Below are positions 44,583 to 53,464 of a stretch of DNA of 64,000 nucleotides, in pieces. The stretch is taken from contig CAJTZX010000007.1 of assembly GCA_910584345.1 (NCBI GenBank), forward strand, positions 30,787 through 94,786, read 5' to 3'. Within the stretch, counting starts at the first letter, position 1, and each line of letters opens with the position of its first letter. Under the pieces are notes generated by a model, which searched no databases, was not told the origin of the DNA, and saw only the letters and a list, made by a program, of their open reading frames with translations. Source of the DNA: an uncultured Eubacterium sp. (GTDB taxonomy: Bacteria > Bacillota > Clostridia > Lachnospirales > Lachnospiraceae). The position numbers and the translations under genes were made by a program.

Positions 44583-46091
44583 ATGGCTAAATTAGTAATT
44601 AATGATGCAAAAAAGCAGGGACGCATTGAACCTGAAATATATGGCCAGTTTTCGGAACATCTGGGAAGGGGTATTTATGAAGGGTTATTTGTAACTGAGG
44701 ATTCCGGGATAGAAAATGTCAACGGGATGCGTACAGATGTTGTAGAGGCATTAAAAGAGCTTGAGGTGCCTGTACTACGCTGGCCGGGCGGATGTTTTGC
44801 GGATGAATATCATTGGATGGATGGCATCGGGCCGAAAGAAAACCGTAAGCGTATGATTAACACAAACTGGGGTGGTGTCGTAGAAGACAATAGTTTTGGG
44901 ACGCATGAGTTTATGGAGCTATGTCGTCAGCTTGGATGCAAGACGTACGTGAACGGCAACCTTGGAAGCGGTACGGTGCAGGAAATGGCAGAATGGATTG
45001 AGTATATGACATTTGAGGGCGTATCTCCAATGGCTGACCTGCGCAAAAAAAATGGACACGAAGAACCATGGAAAGTGGATTATTTTGGCGTAGGCAATGA
45101 AAACTGGGGATGCGGCGGCAATATGAATCCGGAACATTATGCAAATGAGTACCGCCGTTATCAGACGTTTGTTAAAAATCTGGATGAAGATAAAGATCAG
45201 ATTCAGAAAGTATGCTGCGGCGCCAATGTAGACGACTATTACTGGACGAAAGATGTTATGAAGACCTGCTTTGCACATGTGGAGAAGAAGAAGCATGGCA
45301 ATATGGATTATTTGTCACTGCATTACTACGTTCATCCTGAAGGATGGGAGATCAAAGGCAGCGCGACCGATTTTGATGAAGAAGTATGGTATAAAACACT
45401 CAGCAAAACGTTATATATGGACGAGCTGATTGAAAGACACGGGACGATTATGGACCGGTTTGATCCATTGAAAAAAATCGGAATGTCTGTGGACGAGTGG
45501 GGAACGTGGTTTACTTGTGAACCGGGCACAAATCCGGGATTTCTGTATCAGCAGAATACAGTTCGTGATGCTCTTGTTGCAGGTATTACGCTGAACATTT
45601 TTAATAAGCATTGTGACCGTGTAAAGATGGCATGTATCGCACAGACAGTCAATGTCCTGCAGGCGATGCTTTTAACAGAAGGCGAAAAGATGATAAAAAC
45701 GCCGACGTATTATGTCTTTCATATGTATCGCCATCATCAGGGTGCAGATTTGATTAGCAGTGAATTAACAGGTGTGGAAGATATCGGTATGGGAGAGTGG
45801 CATGTTCCGCAGGTAACTGAGTCTGTATCAGAAAAAGATGGCATCATTACGATTACGCTGAATAATTTGTCTGCAACCGATGCCCTGCATATGGATGTGC
45901 AGTTTACCGGCGACAGAGATTATGAAGTTGTTGAGGCAAATATTGTTACACACCAGGACATGCATGCATATAATACGTTTGAAGAACCTGAAAATGTAAA
46001 AGAAGAGACATTCGAAGATTATAAACTGGAAGGCAGCAGAATGAAGCTGACGCTGCCTGCGTGCAGTGTGGCGGAGATTCGGGTGAAATAA
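44583..46091 (+). CDS. abfA: Alpha-N-arabinofuranosidase, GH51
   Basis: 502 residues, typical length, cytoplasmic. The barrel domain shows IYGQFSEHLGRGIYEGLF, LRWPGGCFADEYHWMDGIG, acid/base Glu in DYFGVGNENWGCGG and nucleophile Glu in IGMSVDEWGTWF. The C-terminal beta domain ends LPACSVAEIRVK, as usual in this family. It releases terminal L-arabinose from arabinan or arabinoxylan oligosaccharides. AAAGGAG precedes ATG 44583. It is the last gene of the locus and is followed by a terminator at 46141. All expected residues are intact. Confidence 0.95.
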   Translation: MAKLVINDAKKQGRIEPEIYGQFSEHLGRGIYEGLFVTEDSGIENVNGMRTDVVEALKELEVPVLRWPGGCFADEYHWMDGIGPKENRKRMINTNWGGVVEDNSFGTHEFMELCRQLGCKTYVNGNLGSGTVQEMAEWIEYMTFEGVSPMADLRKKNGHEEPWKVDYFGVGNENWGCGGNMNPEHYANEYRRYQTFVKNLDEDKDQIQKVCCGANVDDYYWTKDVMKTCFAHVEKKKHGNMDYLSLHYYVHPEGWEIKGSATDFDEEVWYKTLSKTLYMDELIERHGTIMDRFDPLKKIGMSVDEWGTWFTCEPGTNPGFLYQQNTVRDALVAGITLNIFNKHCDRVKMACIAQTVNVLQAMLLTEGEKMIKTPTYYVFHMYRHHQGADLISSELTGVEDIGMGEWHVPQVTESVSEKDGIITITLNNLSATDALHMDVQFTGDRDYEVVEANIVTHQDMHAYNTFEEPENVKEETFEDYKLEGSRMKLTLPACSVAEIRVK

Positions 46092-46140
46092 TATCCGTCG
46101 TAAGAAGCTGATTTGTTACAGGAAATCATATATTAAAATT

Positions 46141-46186
46141 AAAAATCCTAAGGAATGTTTTGATACAGACTTTAGGATTTTTTAAT
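46141..46186 (+). terminator. Rho-independent terminator after GH51
   Basis: AAAAATCCTAA (46141-46151) pairs with TTTAGGATTTTTT, ending in a T-run. Confidence 0.85.
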
Positions 46187-46294
46187 TTGTGAAATTATTA
46201 TGATTTGTCTTTATGATTTGATTTGAATATGCTATAATAAAAATGTTTTATGCATAAGAAACAGCATACAACAATATTTGATATGGAGTGTACA

Positions 46295-46945
46295 ATGAGA
46301 AAAAATGGGAAAAAAGGGTTTCTGCCTGGAGAATATTTAATAGCTGCATTGCTTGCGGCGGTCATTATATTCGGCGTATGGTTCGCAATGCGTGCGGATG
46401 AAGGAAAACGCAAAAGTGTGGATGGAACGTATTCGTGTGAATATCCGATCAATGGTTCGGACGACAAATCAATCGTTGTGTATTATAAGTTTGATGCAGA
46501 CAAGGGTACTTATGATGAGCTTTGGGGAGAGCGGTCTTTGATGACAGGCAGCTATACGGTGGATAAGGATGTTGTGACGCTTGTCTCAGATGGAAGAGAG
46601 GATATCGGTGCAGAGAGTGAGACGGCTGTTTTTTATGTAAAAGATAATCTGCTTATTCCGCAAAACTATATTTATGAAGGCAGTTTGCCTGCGGATGATG
46701 TTTTTGATGCAGAATGTGCGATGGCGGATAGCGCCGGCCAGGAGTATGTTGTAAGTTTTTCAAAAGACGGCAGCTATACGTATACGATCAAGGGAAAGAC
46801 AGAAGCAGATGACAGCACTGTAAAAGGATTTTATGAGCGTGAAGGGGATATTTTGCACCGAACGAACGCAGATGGTTCGCCATTGTCAGATTTTTATGTA
46901 TTTAATGGAAAACTGGCAGGTATTATTTATACGAAGGAGCAGTAG
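46295..46945 (+). CDS. Membrane-anchored beta-rich protein, unknown
   Basis: 216 residues. Basic KNGKKG, then one transmembrane helix (about 14-33, YLIAALLAAVIIFGVWFAM), then an outside domain with two similar halves: DGTYSCEYPINGS...YKFDADKGTYDELW...GSYTVDKDVVTLV and YVVSFSKDGSYTYTIKGKTE...KGFYEREGDILHR. This looks like a duplicated lipocalin-like or YesK-like beta unit; I do not recognise a function. ATG 46250 is in frame, but GGAG six bases before ATG 46295 favours the shorter form. It ends 3 bases before the DUF624 gene, so the pair is an operon. Confidence 0.6.
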   Translation: MRKNGKKGFLPGEYLIAALLAAVIIFGVWFAMRADEGKRKSVDGTYSCEYPINGSDDKSIVVYYKFDADKGTYDELWGERSLMTGSYTVDKDVVTLVSDGREDIGAESETAVFYVKDNLLIPQNYIYEGSLPADDVFDAECAMADSAGQEYVVSFSKDGSYTYTIKGKTEADDSTVKGFYEREGDILHRTNADGSPLSDFYVFNGKLAGIIYTKEQ

Positions 46946-46948
46946 TAT

Positions 46949-47602
46949 ATGAACAATATTTTTAATTATGACAATGGATTTTTCAGAGTAGTCAATAAAA
47001 TTGTAGATGGTTTTTGGGCAAGTATTTTGTGGTTTATTTTCAGTCTGCCTGTTGTGACATTTGGAGCGTCTACAACAGCATTTTACTATACGGTGCATAA
47101 GTCTTTGCGCGGAAACAGGGGCTATGTATGGAGGAGCTTTTGGAGTTCCTTTAAATCCAATTTTAAACAGACGACAAAGATCTGGATTATTTTGTTAATT
47201 ATCTTTGCGTTTTTGTTTGCGGATCATCGGATTATGTTTACTTTTTTAGAACAGGGATCCAGGCTGGGGATGCTGTACTATTTTTTCTATTTTCTTATGT
47301 TTTTCTGGGCGGTGTGGTGTGTTTACATTTTTGCTTACTCAGCCAGATTTGAGAACGGACTAAAGAATACAATGAAAAATGCGGGAATTATCGCTCTTTT
47401 AAACCTTCCGTGGTCAATTGTAGCGCTTGTGCTTTTGTTGGCGGGTATGCTTTTGATTTATCTGTCTCCGATTGCAATTACTTTTATACCAGCGGTAGTG
47501 ATGTATTTATATGATATGTTTTTGGAAAAGATCTTTCGTAAGTATATGACAGAAGAAGATTTGAAAAAGGAAGAAGCGCTCGATTGGGGAGATCATTTTT
47601 AA
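46949..47602 (+). CDS. DUF624 (YesL-like) membrane protein
   Basis: 217 residues with about five membrane helices. The opening NNIFNYDNGFFRVVNKIVDG and FSLPVVTFGASTTAFYYTVH are the DUF624 signature, and YVWRSFWSSFKSNFKQTTKI follows. In Bacillus, YesL lies with genes for plant-polysaccharide uptake; its proximity to the arabinoside locus here fits that trend, but the function is unknown. It starts 3 bases after the upstream gene and ends at a clear terminator. Confidence 0.85.
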   Translation: MNNIFNYDNGFFRVVNKIVDGFWASILWFIFSLPVVTFGASTTAFYYTVHKSLRGNRGYVWRSFWSSFKSNFKQTTKIWIILLIIFAFLFADHRIMFTFLEQGSRLGMLYYFFYFLMFFWAVWCVYIFAYSARFENGLKNTMKNAGIIALLNLPWSIVALVLLLAGMLLIYLSPIAITFIPAVVMYLYDMFLEKIFRKYMTEEDLKKEEALDWGDHF

Positions 47603-47607
47603 TATCG

Positions 47608-47641
47608 AAAAAGCAGCAGAAATACAATCTGCTGCTTTTTT
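47608..47641 (+). terminator. Rho-independent terminator between convergent genes
   Basis: AAAAAGCAGCAGA pairs with TCTGCTGCTTTTTT; strong T-run on the plus strand and A-run on the other, so it can serve both. Confidence 0.88.
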
Positions 47642-47665
47642 GCGGTATCAATCGCTTTTGAATTT

Positions 47666-48847
47666 TCAGTGATGAAACAACCGTATTCCTGTAAAGGACA
47701 TAACCATTCCATGCGCATTGCATGCGTCTATCACATCCTGGTCACGTTTGGAACCGCCCGGCTGCGCAACATATTTGACGCCGCTTCGAAATGCACGTTC
47801 AATATTATCACTGAATGGGAAAAATGCGTCAGAGCCAAGCGTTACTTCTGAGTTTTGAGAAAGCCAATCACGTTTTTCCTCTGCGGTAAATACCGGAGGC
47901 TTTTCTTTGAATGTATTAGCCCATACATCGTCGCTCAGTACATCCATATAATCCTCTCCAATGTACAAGTCAATCGCATTGTCACGGTCTGCCCGTTTGA
48001 TATCGTCACGAAACTGCAGATTCAGTACTTGCGGAGACTGACGCAAAAACCAGTTGTCAGCCTTTGTGCCGGCGAGTCTTGTACAATGAATCCGTGACTG
48101 CTGTCCCGCGCCAATACCGATGGCCTGTCCGCCTTTTACATAACAGACAGAATTAGACTGTGTGTATTTTAATGTAATCATTGCGATTGCAAGATCGATT
48201 CTGGCTGCATCCGGCAGGTCTTTGTTTTCCGTTACGATATTTTGAAAGAATGCATCGTCAATATTTAATTCGTTACGGCCCTGCTCAAATGTAATGCCAA
48301 ATACATCCTTGTGTTCAACCGGGGCAGGCGTATAAGCCTGGTCGATTTGAATAACATTATAAGCGCCGCGTTTTTTCGTCTTTAAAATTTCAAGCGCTTC
48401 CGGCTCATAACCAGGAGCAATGACGCCATCCGAAACTTCATGTTTGATAAATTCGGCGGTAGGAACATCGCACAGATCAGAAAGCGCAATAAAATCACCA
48501 AAAGAGGACATTCTGTCAGCGCCTCTTGCACGAACATAAGCACTTGCCAGCGGTGAATATTCTATTGCATAGTCATCAGCCCAGTAAATCTTGCGTTCAA
48601 TATCATTGAGAGGAAGCCCGACTGCAGCGCCAGCTGGAGATACATGCTTAAAAGAGGCAGCCGCCGGAAGGTTTGTTGCTTTTTTTAATTCTGTAACGAG
48701 CTGCCAGCCGTTAAAAGCATCCAGAAAGTTAATATAACCAGGTTTGCCATTTAAGACCTGAATAGGCAGGTTGGAGCCGTCTTTCATAAAAATTCTGGAA
48801 GGCTTCTGATTCGGGTTGCATCCGTATTTCAGTTCTAATTCATTCAT
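47666..48847 (-). CDS. AICAR formyltransferase, stand-alone (PurH transformylase domain only)
   Basis: 393 residues. This is the AICARFT half of PurH: LKYGCNPNQKPSRI at the start, catalytic Lys-His in AASFKHVSPAGAAVG, YTQSNSVCYVKGGQAIGIG, GAGQQSRIHCTRLAG, and SDAFFPFSDNIERAF, VAQPGGSKRDQDVI. The N-terminal MGS-like IMP cyclohydrolase domain of usual bacterial PurH is absent, so IMP cyclohydrolase must be supplied by another gene. It carries out formyl transfer from 10-formyl-THF to AICAR in purine synthesis. The leftward orientation opposes purC-purF-purB across two tRNAs. AAGGAG precedes its ATG. Confidence 0.93.
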   Translation of the reverse strand: MNELELKYGCNPNQKPSRIFMKDGSNLPIQVLNGKPGYINFLDAFNGWQLVTELKKATNLPAAASFKHVSPAGAAVGLPLNDIERKIYWADDYAIEYSPLASAYVRARGADRMSSFGDFIALSDLCDVPTAEFIKHEVSDGVIAPGYEPEALEILKTKKRGAYNVIQIDQAYTPAPVEHKDVFGITFEQGRNELNIDDAFFQNIVTENKDLPDAARIDLAIAMITLKYTQSNSVCYVKGGQAIGIGAGQQSRIHCTRLAGTKADNWFLRQSPQVLNLQFRDDIKRADRDNAIDLYIGEDYMDVLSDDVWANTFKEKPPVFTAEEKRDWLSQNSEVTLGSDAFFPFSDNIERAFRSGVKYVAQPGGSKRDQDVIDACNAHGMVMSFTGIRLFHH

Positions 48848-49017
48848 AGTGGATTCTCCTTTTTGTAATGATTGTCATTGATATAATATAAGGATACTTT
48901 GATTCTGCTTGAAATTATAAAAGAGGAGTAAAAGATTGTCAATATTCTTATTTTGCAGTGCCTTTATCTAATCTGTTACAAAAGTTAAAAAAATTTGCAA
49001 AAAAAGTAAAAAAGCTG

Positions 49018-49046
49018 TTGACAAAATGCATCTTCTAAGTTATACT
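49018..49046 (+). promoter_or_regulatory. Strong promoter of the tRNA pair
   Basis: TTGACA (49018-49023), 17 bases, TATACT (49041-49046), about 35 bases before the first tRNA. Confidence 0.85.
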
Positions 49047-49080
49047 TATCAAGTCGGTTGCGAAAGCAGCGAAACAAAAT

Positions 49081-49153
49081 GGGATCTTAGCTCAGCTGGG
49101 AGAGCATCTGCCTTACAAGCAGAGGGTCATAGGTTCGAGCCCTATAGGTCCCA
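49081..49153 (+). tRNA. tRNA-Val (anticodon TAC)
   Basis: Full cloverleaf of 73 bases. Acceptor GGGATCT with AGGTCCC (one G-U), D arm AGCTCAGCTGGGAGAGC, anticodon stem TCTGC/GCAGA with loop CTTACAA (TAC), T arm with GGTTCGAGCC. The 3' CCA is not encoded. Confidence 0.96.
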
Positions 49154-49168
49154 TTGGAAATAAAATAT

Positions 49169-49242
49169 GGCGAGATAGCTCAGCTGGCTAGAGCACACGG
49201 TTCATACCCGTGGTGTCGAGGGTTCAAGTCCCCCTCTCGCTA
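49169..49242 (+). tRNA. tRNA-Met (anticodon CAT), elongator type
   Basis: 74-base cloverleaf: acceptor GGCGAGA/TCTCGCT with a first G-U pair, anticodon stem CACGG/CCGTG with loop TTCATAC, T loop GGTTCAAGTCC. The stem lacks the three G-C pairs of an initiator, so it is elongator Met; a lysidine-modified Ile tRNA is the alternative. No encoded CCA. Confidence 0.92.
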
Positions 49243-49263
49243 CTATTGTTATATTGTAAAAGA

Positions 49264-49297
49264 AAATGTTGGAAAAGGTTTTTCCGGCATTTTTTAT
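49264..49297 (+). terminator. Terminator after the tRNA pair
   Basis: AAATGTTGGAAAA pairs with TTTTCCGGCATTT, with one G-U, then TTTT. Confidence 0.8.
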
Positions 49298-49371
49298 TGT
49301 TTCAGGAACAAATTAACAATTATTATCTCAGTTTTTGCAATTTTTTATCAAGTATGCCAATTCACATTTTA

Positions 49372-49400
49372 TTGCTTTTATAAGATGATTGTATTATAAT
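49372..49400 (+). promoter_or_regulatory. Promoter of the pur genes
   Basis: TTGCTT (49372-49377), 17 bases, TATAAT (49395-49400), leaving a leader of about 40 bases before purC. That is too short for a purine riboswitch. Confidence 0.65.
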
Positions 49401-49446
49401 GCACGTGTATCGAAGTTTAGACGTGAATAAACATGGAGGATGAATC

Positions 49447-50319
49447 ATGATTACACAATTTAAACCAATGAAAGAAGGCAAAGTACGCCAGGTATATGAC
49501 AATGGAGACAACCTGATTATTGTCGCTACAGATCGGATCTCTGCATTTGATAATATTTTGAAAAACAGCATTCCAGATAAAGGAGCTGTATTGACGAAAA
49601 TGTCCAGTTTTTGGTTTAATGAAACGAACCGTATTGTTCCGAACCATATGCTTTCGACAGACGCTGCGGATATGCCTGAATTTTTTCGGACAGAAGAATT
49701 TGAAGGCAAAAGTATGAAGTGTAAAAAGCTTACGATGCTTCCAATTGAATGTATTGTGCGTGGTTATATTACAGGCAGCGGATGGGAAAGTTATCAGAAG
49801 AATGGAACGGTCTGTGGAATTCGGCTGCCGGAGGGGCTGAAAGAATCTGATAAGCTGCCGGAACCGATCTATACGCCAACGACGAAGGCGGATTTGGGCG
49901 ATCATGATGAGCATATTTCATTTGAAGAAAGTGTAAATATTTTGGAACAGCAGTTCTCGGGAAAAGGAGAGGCTTATGCTGCTCAGATTCGGGACTATAC
50001 GATTGCACTGTATAAAAAGTGTGCGGAGTATGCACTTTCTAAAAATATAATTATTGCAGATACGAAGTTTGAATTTGGCCTGGATGAGAATGGAACGGTG
50101 GTGCTGGGAGATGAGATGCTGACGCCAGATAGTTCCAGGTTTTGGCCGCTGGAAGGTTATCAGCCTGGACAGAGCCAGCCTTCCTTTGATAAGCAGTTTG
50201 TAAGGGACTGGTTAAAGCAGAATGCAGACAATGACGGAGTATTGCCGGAGGAAGTTGTAGAGAAAACAGCTGCAAAATATCGGGAAGCGTATACATTATT
50301 AACAGGGAAGACATGTTAG
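49447..50319 (+). CDS. purC: SAICAR synthase
   Basis: 290 residues. It joins CAIR and aspartate using ATP. Motifs: MKEGKVRQVYDNGDNLIIVA (glycine-rich nucleotide loop), TDRISAFDNIL, IPDKGAVLTKMSSFWF, PIECIVRGYITGSGWESY, IIADTKFEFG and GDEMLTPDSSRFW. The length is that of the longer, eukaryote/actinobacterial-like form, not the about 240-residue enteric form. GGAGGAT precedes ATG 49447. It begins a purC-purF-purB run, with gaps of about 50 bases. Confidence 0.95.
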   Translation: MITQFKPMKEGKVRQVYDNGDNLIIVATDRISAFDNILKNSIPDKGAVLTKMSSFWFNETNRIVPNHMLSTDAADMPEFFRTEEFEGKSMKCKKLTMLPIECIVRGYITGSGWESYQKNGTVCGIRLPEGLKESDKLPEPIYTPTTKADLGDHDEHISFEESVNILEQQFSGKGEAYAAQIRDYTIALYKKCAEYALSKNIIIADTKFEFGLDENGTVVLGDEMLTPDSSRFWPLEGYQPGQSQPSFDKQFVRDWLKQNADNDGVLPEEVVEKTAAKYREAYTLLTGKTC

Positions 50320-50373
50320 CGTCTGTTATAAAAATCATTTGTCGTCAACATATTTTATGAATGAGGGATTGGT

Positions 50374-51834
50374 ATGGGGGATCATTATTTGGAACAAGAG
50401 CGTTTAAGTTTGGACAAGCCGGGTGAAGAGTGCGGTGTTATTGGCGTCTATGATTTTGAAGGCAGAGATGTTGCGTCGGATATTTATTATGGACTGTTTG
50501 CACTGCAGCACAGAGGGCAGGAAAGCTGCGGGATTGCGGTCAGTGATACAAGGAGCCAGCAAAGGAAAGTGGATTCCCATAAAGATATGGGACTGGTGAA
50601 CGAGGTGTTTAATCCTGATAATCTTGGAAGTCTGAAAGGTGATATTGGTGTTGGACATGTCCGTTACTCGACAGCGGGAGCTTCTACGAGGGAAAATGCG
50701 CAGCCGCTTGTTATTAATTATGTAAAAGGCACGCTGGGCGTGGCTCATAACGGGAATCTGATTAACGCTGCGGAGCTGCGGCGGGAACTGGAGTATACAG
50801 GAGCCATTTTTCAGACGACGATTGATTCAGAAGTAATTGCCTATCATATTGCAAGAGAACGGCTGCATTCCAGAACTGTAGAAGAAGCTGTTGTGCGTGC
50901 GGCGAGAAAGATTCAGGGAGCTTATGCGCTCGTTGTGATGAGCCCGCGAAAGCTAATCGGGGCAAGAGATCCGTTTGGCTTTAAGCCGCTTTGCATTGGC
51001 AGACGAGATCAGTCATATTTTCTGGCGTCTGAGACATGTGCGTTAGAGACGATTGGCGCGGAATATATCCGGGACGTGCTGCCGGGCGAAGTCGTTACGA
51101 TTACACCGGAAACAGGCATTCAGTCTGACCGGACGCTTTGTCAGCCAGAGGAAAAGGTCGGAAGGTGTATTTTTGAGTATATTTATTTTGCAAGACCGGA
51201 CAGCCAGATTGACGGTGTGAGTGTATATAATTCCAGAATTAATGCCGGTCGGTTTCTGGCAATGGATTCTCCGGTAGAAGCGGATTTGGTGGTAGGTGTA
51301 CCGGAGTCCGGGAACGCGGCAGCGCTTGGCTACTCGATGCAGTCAGGCATTCCTTACGGGGTTGCGTTTATGAAAAACAGCTATGTCGGCAGAACCTTTA
51401 TTAAACCGAAGCAGTCTTTCCGGGCAGATGGTGTACGTGTAAAGCTGAATGCAATTAAAGAAGCGGTCAATGGCAGGCGGATTATTATGATCGATGATTC
51501 CATTGTCCGGGGTACGACATCAGGCAGGATTGTATCTATGCTCAAAGAAGCGGGCGCCGCCGAAGTGCATGTGCGCATTAGTTCACCGCCATTTTTATGG
51601 CCGTGTTACTTTGGCACAGATATTCCGGAACGTGAGCAGCTTATCGCGTATAACCGGACAATCGAGGAAATACGGGATGTCATCGGGGCAGACAGTCTTG
51701 GTTATTTAAAAGAAGAGCGTTTGGAGCAGATGGTAGACGGGCTTTCGATTTGCAAAGGCTGTTTTACTGGAAAATATCCGATGGAACCGCCAAAGGAAGA
51801 TATCCGCGGAGATTATTATGACCGTATCAAATAA
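50374..51834 (+). CDS. purF: Amidophosphoribosyltransferase
   Basis: 486 residues; first committed step of purine synthesis. Ntn-type glutaminase: the catalytic Cys is residue 20 in KPGEECGVIGVYD, so a 19-residue propeptide must be removed, somewhat longer than in Bacillus. LQHRGQESCGIA and GDIGVGHVRYSTAG follow. The PRPP loop is RRIIMIDDSIVRGTTS. Candidate Fe-S cysteines lie in VGRCIFEYIYFARP and SICKGCFTGKYP, as in the Bacillus-type oxygen-sensitive enzyme. The weak GAGGG before ATG 50374 may limit its expression relative to purC. Confidence 0.95.
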   Translation: MGDHYLEQERLSLDKPGEECGVIGVYDFEGRDVASDIYYGLFALQHRGQESCGIAVSDTRSQQRKVDSHKDMGLVNEVFNPDNLGSLKGDIGVGHVRYSTAGASTRENAQPLVINYVKGTLGVAHNGNLINAAELRRELEYTGAIFQTTIDSEVIAYHIARERLHSRTVEEAVVRAARKIQGAYALVVMSPRKLIGARDPFGFKPLCIGRRDQSYFLASETCALETIGAEYIRDVLPGEVVTITPETGIQSDRTLCQPEEKVGRCIFEYIYFARPDSQIDGVSVYNSRINAGRFLAMDSPVEADLVVGVPESGNAAALGYSMQSGIPYGVAFMKNSYVGRTFIKPKQSFRADGVRVKLNAIKEAVNGRRIIMIDDSIVRGTTSGRIVSMLKEAGAAEVHVRISSPPFLWPCYFGTDIPEREQLIAYNRTIEEIRDVIGADSLGYLKEERLEQMVDGLSICKGCFTGKYPMEPPKEDIRGDYYDRIK

Positions 51835-51885
51835 TAACAGTGAGTTATCAATATCGATCTGTGGTAAAAAGAGAGGAGCATATAG

Positions 51886-53346
51886 ATGGCAGCAGATACA
51901 AGCAGGTACAGCAGTCCATTATCTGAACGGTATGCCAGCAAAGAAATGCAGTATATTTTTTCGCAGGACAAGAAGTTTCGTACTTGGAGAAGATTATGGA
52001 TTGCTCTGGCAGAAACAGAGATGGAACTGGGCCTGAAAGGAGAAAACGGTGAACCGGTCATTACGCAGGAAATGATTGACGAGCTGAAAGCTCATGCACA
52101 AGATATTAATTATGAAGATGCAGTGAAACGGGAAAAAGAAGTGCGTCATGATGTCATGAGCCATGTCTATGCATATGGGCTGCAGTGTCCGAAAGCTGCC
52201 GGGATTATTCATCTAGGGGCTACATCCTGTTATGTTGGAGATAATACAGATATTATCATTATGTCAGAGGCGCTAAAGCTCGTGCGCAGAAAATTGCTGA
52301 ATGTAATTGCAAAACTGGCAGAGTTTGCAGATACGTATAAAAGTCTGCCGACGCTTGCGTTTACCCATTTTCAGCCGGCGCAGCCGACGACAGTAGGCAA
52401 GCGGGCGTCTCTGTGGCTGCAGGAATTTTTAATGGATTTGGAAGATGTGGATTATGTGATTTTGACGATGAAGCTGCTTGGTTCGAAGGGAACGACCGGG
52501 ACGCAGGCGAGCTTTCAGGAACTATTTTCAGGTGATCAGGAAACAATTGATAAGATTGACCCAATGATTGCTGAGAAGATGGGATTTGCACATTGCTATC
52601 CGGTGTCCGGGCAGACCTATTCCAGAAAAGTGGATACAAGAGTTGCAAACGTGCTTTCTGGCATTGCAGCCAGTGCGCACAAGATGTCCAATGATATCCG
52701 CCTGCTGCAGCATTTAAAGGAGATTGAGGAACCATTTGAGAAACATCAGATCGGTTCTTCCGCAATGGCTTACAAAAGAAATCCGATGCGCAGCGAACGG
52801 ATTGCATCGTTATCCCGGTATGTTATGATCGATGCGTTGAATCCGGCCGTAACTTCTGCTGTGCAGTGGTTTGAGCGTACGTTAGATGATTCTGCGAATA
52901 AACGGCTGTCGATACCGGAAGGTTTTCTGGCTGTAGATGGTATTTTGGATTTGTGTCTGAACGTTGTAGACGGGCTTGTCGTGTATGACAAGGTAATTAC
53001 GAAACATCTGATGGCGGAGCTGCCGTTTATGGCGACAGAAAATATTATGATGGATGCAGTGAAAAAGGGTGGCAGCCGTCAGGAATTGCATGAACGCATC
53101 CGTCAGCTTTCGATGGAAGCTGGGGAGAACGTAAAAAAACGAGGGCTGGATAATAATCTGCTGGAACTGATTGCGGCGGACGAGGCTTTTCAGCTCTCTT
53201 TAGAAGAACTGCAGGCGAGTATGGATCCTGCAAAATATGTAGGACGAGCGCCGCTGCAGGTGGAAAAGTTTTTAAAAGACGTAGTGGAACCTGTGCTGGA
53301 AAAAAACAGAGAAGTATTAGGTATGAAGGCAGAGATTCATGTATAA
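51886..53346 (+). CDS. purB: Adenylosuccinate lyase
   Basis: 486 residues of the fumarase/aspartase superfamily, cleaving SAICAR and adenylosuccinate. Motifs: RYSSPLSERYASKEMQYIFS, LGATSCYVGDNTDI, LAFTHFQPAQPTTVGKR (catalytic His region), and the family signature GSSAMAYKRNPMRSE with the catalytic Ser loop. The length is of the eukaryote-like long form. GAGGAG precedes ATG 51886. It closes the pur run and ends at a strong bidirectional terminator. Confidence 0.95.
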   Translation: MAADTSRYSSPLSERYASKEMQYIFSQDKKFRTWRRLWIALAETEMELGLKGENGEPVITQEMIDELKAHAQDINYEDAVKREKEVRHDVMSHVYAYGLQCPKAAGIIHLGATSCYVGDNTDIIIMSEALKLVRRKLLNVIAKLAEFADTYKSLPTLAFTHFQPAQPTTVGKRASLWLQEFLMDLEDVDYVILTMKLLGSKGTTGTQASFQELFSGDQETIDKIDPMIAEKMGFAHCYPVSGQTYSRKVDTRVANVLSGIAASAHKMSNDIRLLQHLKEIEEPFEKHQIGSSAMAYKRNPMRSERIASLSRYVMIDALNPAVTSAVQWFERTLDDSANKRLSIPEGFLAVDGILDLCLNVVDGLVVYDKVITKHLMAELPFMATENIMMDAVKKGGSRQELHERIRQLSMEAGENVKKRGLDNNLLELIAADEAFQLSLEELQASMDPAKYVGRAPLQVEKFLKDVVEPVLEKNREVLGMKAEIHV

Positions 53347-53371
53347 AAAATGACAAAGTAAGAAGATTTTC

Positions 53372-53420
53372 AATAAACCCGGGGCACAGGTCATTATGGC
53401 TGCTGTTGCCCCGGGTTTAT
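53372..53420. terminator. Strong bidirectional terminator
   Basis: AATAAACCCGGGGCA pairs with TGCCCCGGGTTTAT around an 18-base loop, between convergent purB and deoD. Confidence 0.85.
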
Positions 53421-53464
53421 GATATTGCACAATTGCTTCCATGCAGAAGTAACATGGAAAATGA

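Noticed and set aside
49169..49242. Initiator tRNA-Met
   Set aside because: The anticodon stem lacks the three consecutive G-C pairs and the acceptor has a G-U first pair.
49243..49446. Purine riboswitch before purC
   Set aside because: The leader after the promoter is only about 40 bases and shows no three-way junction.
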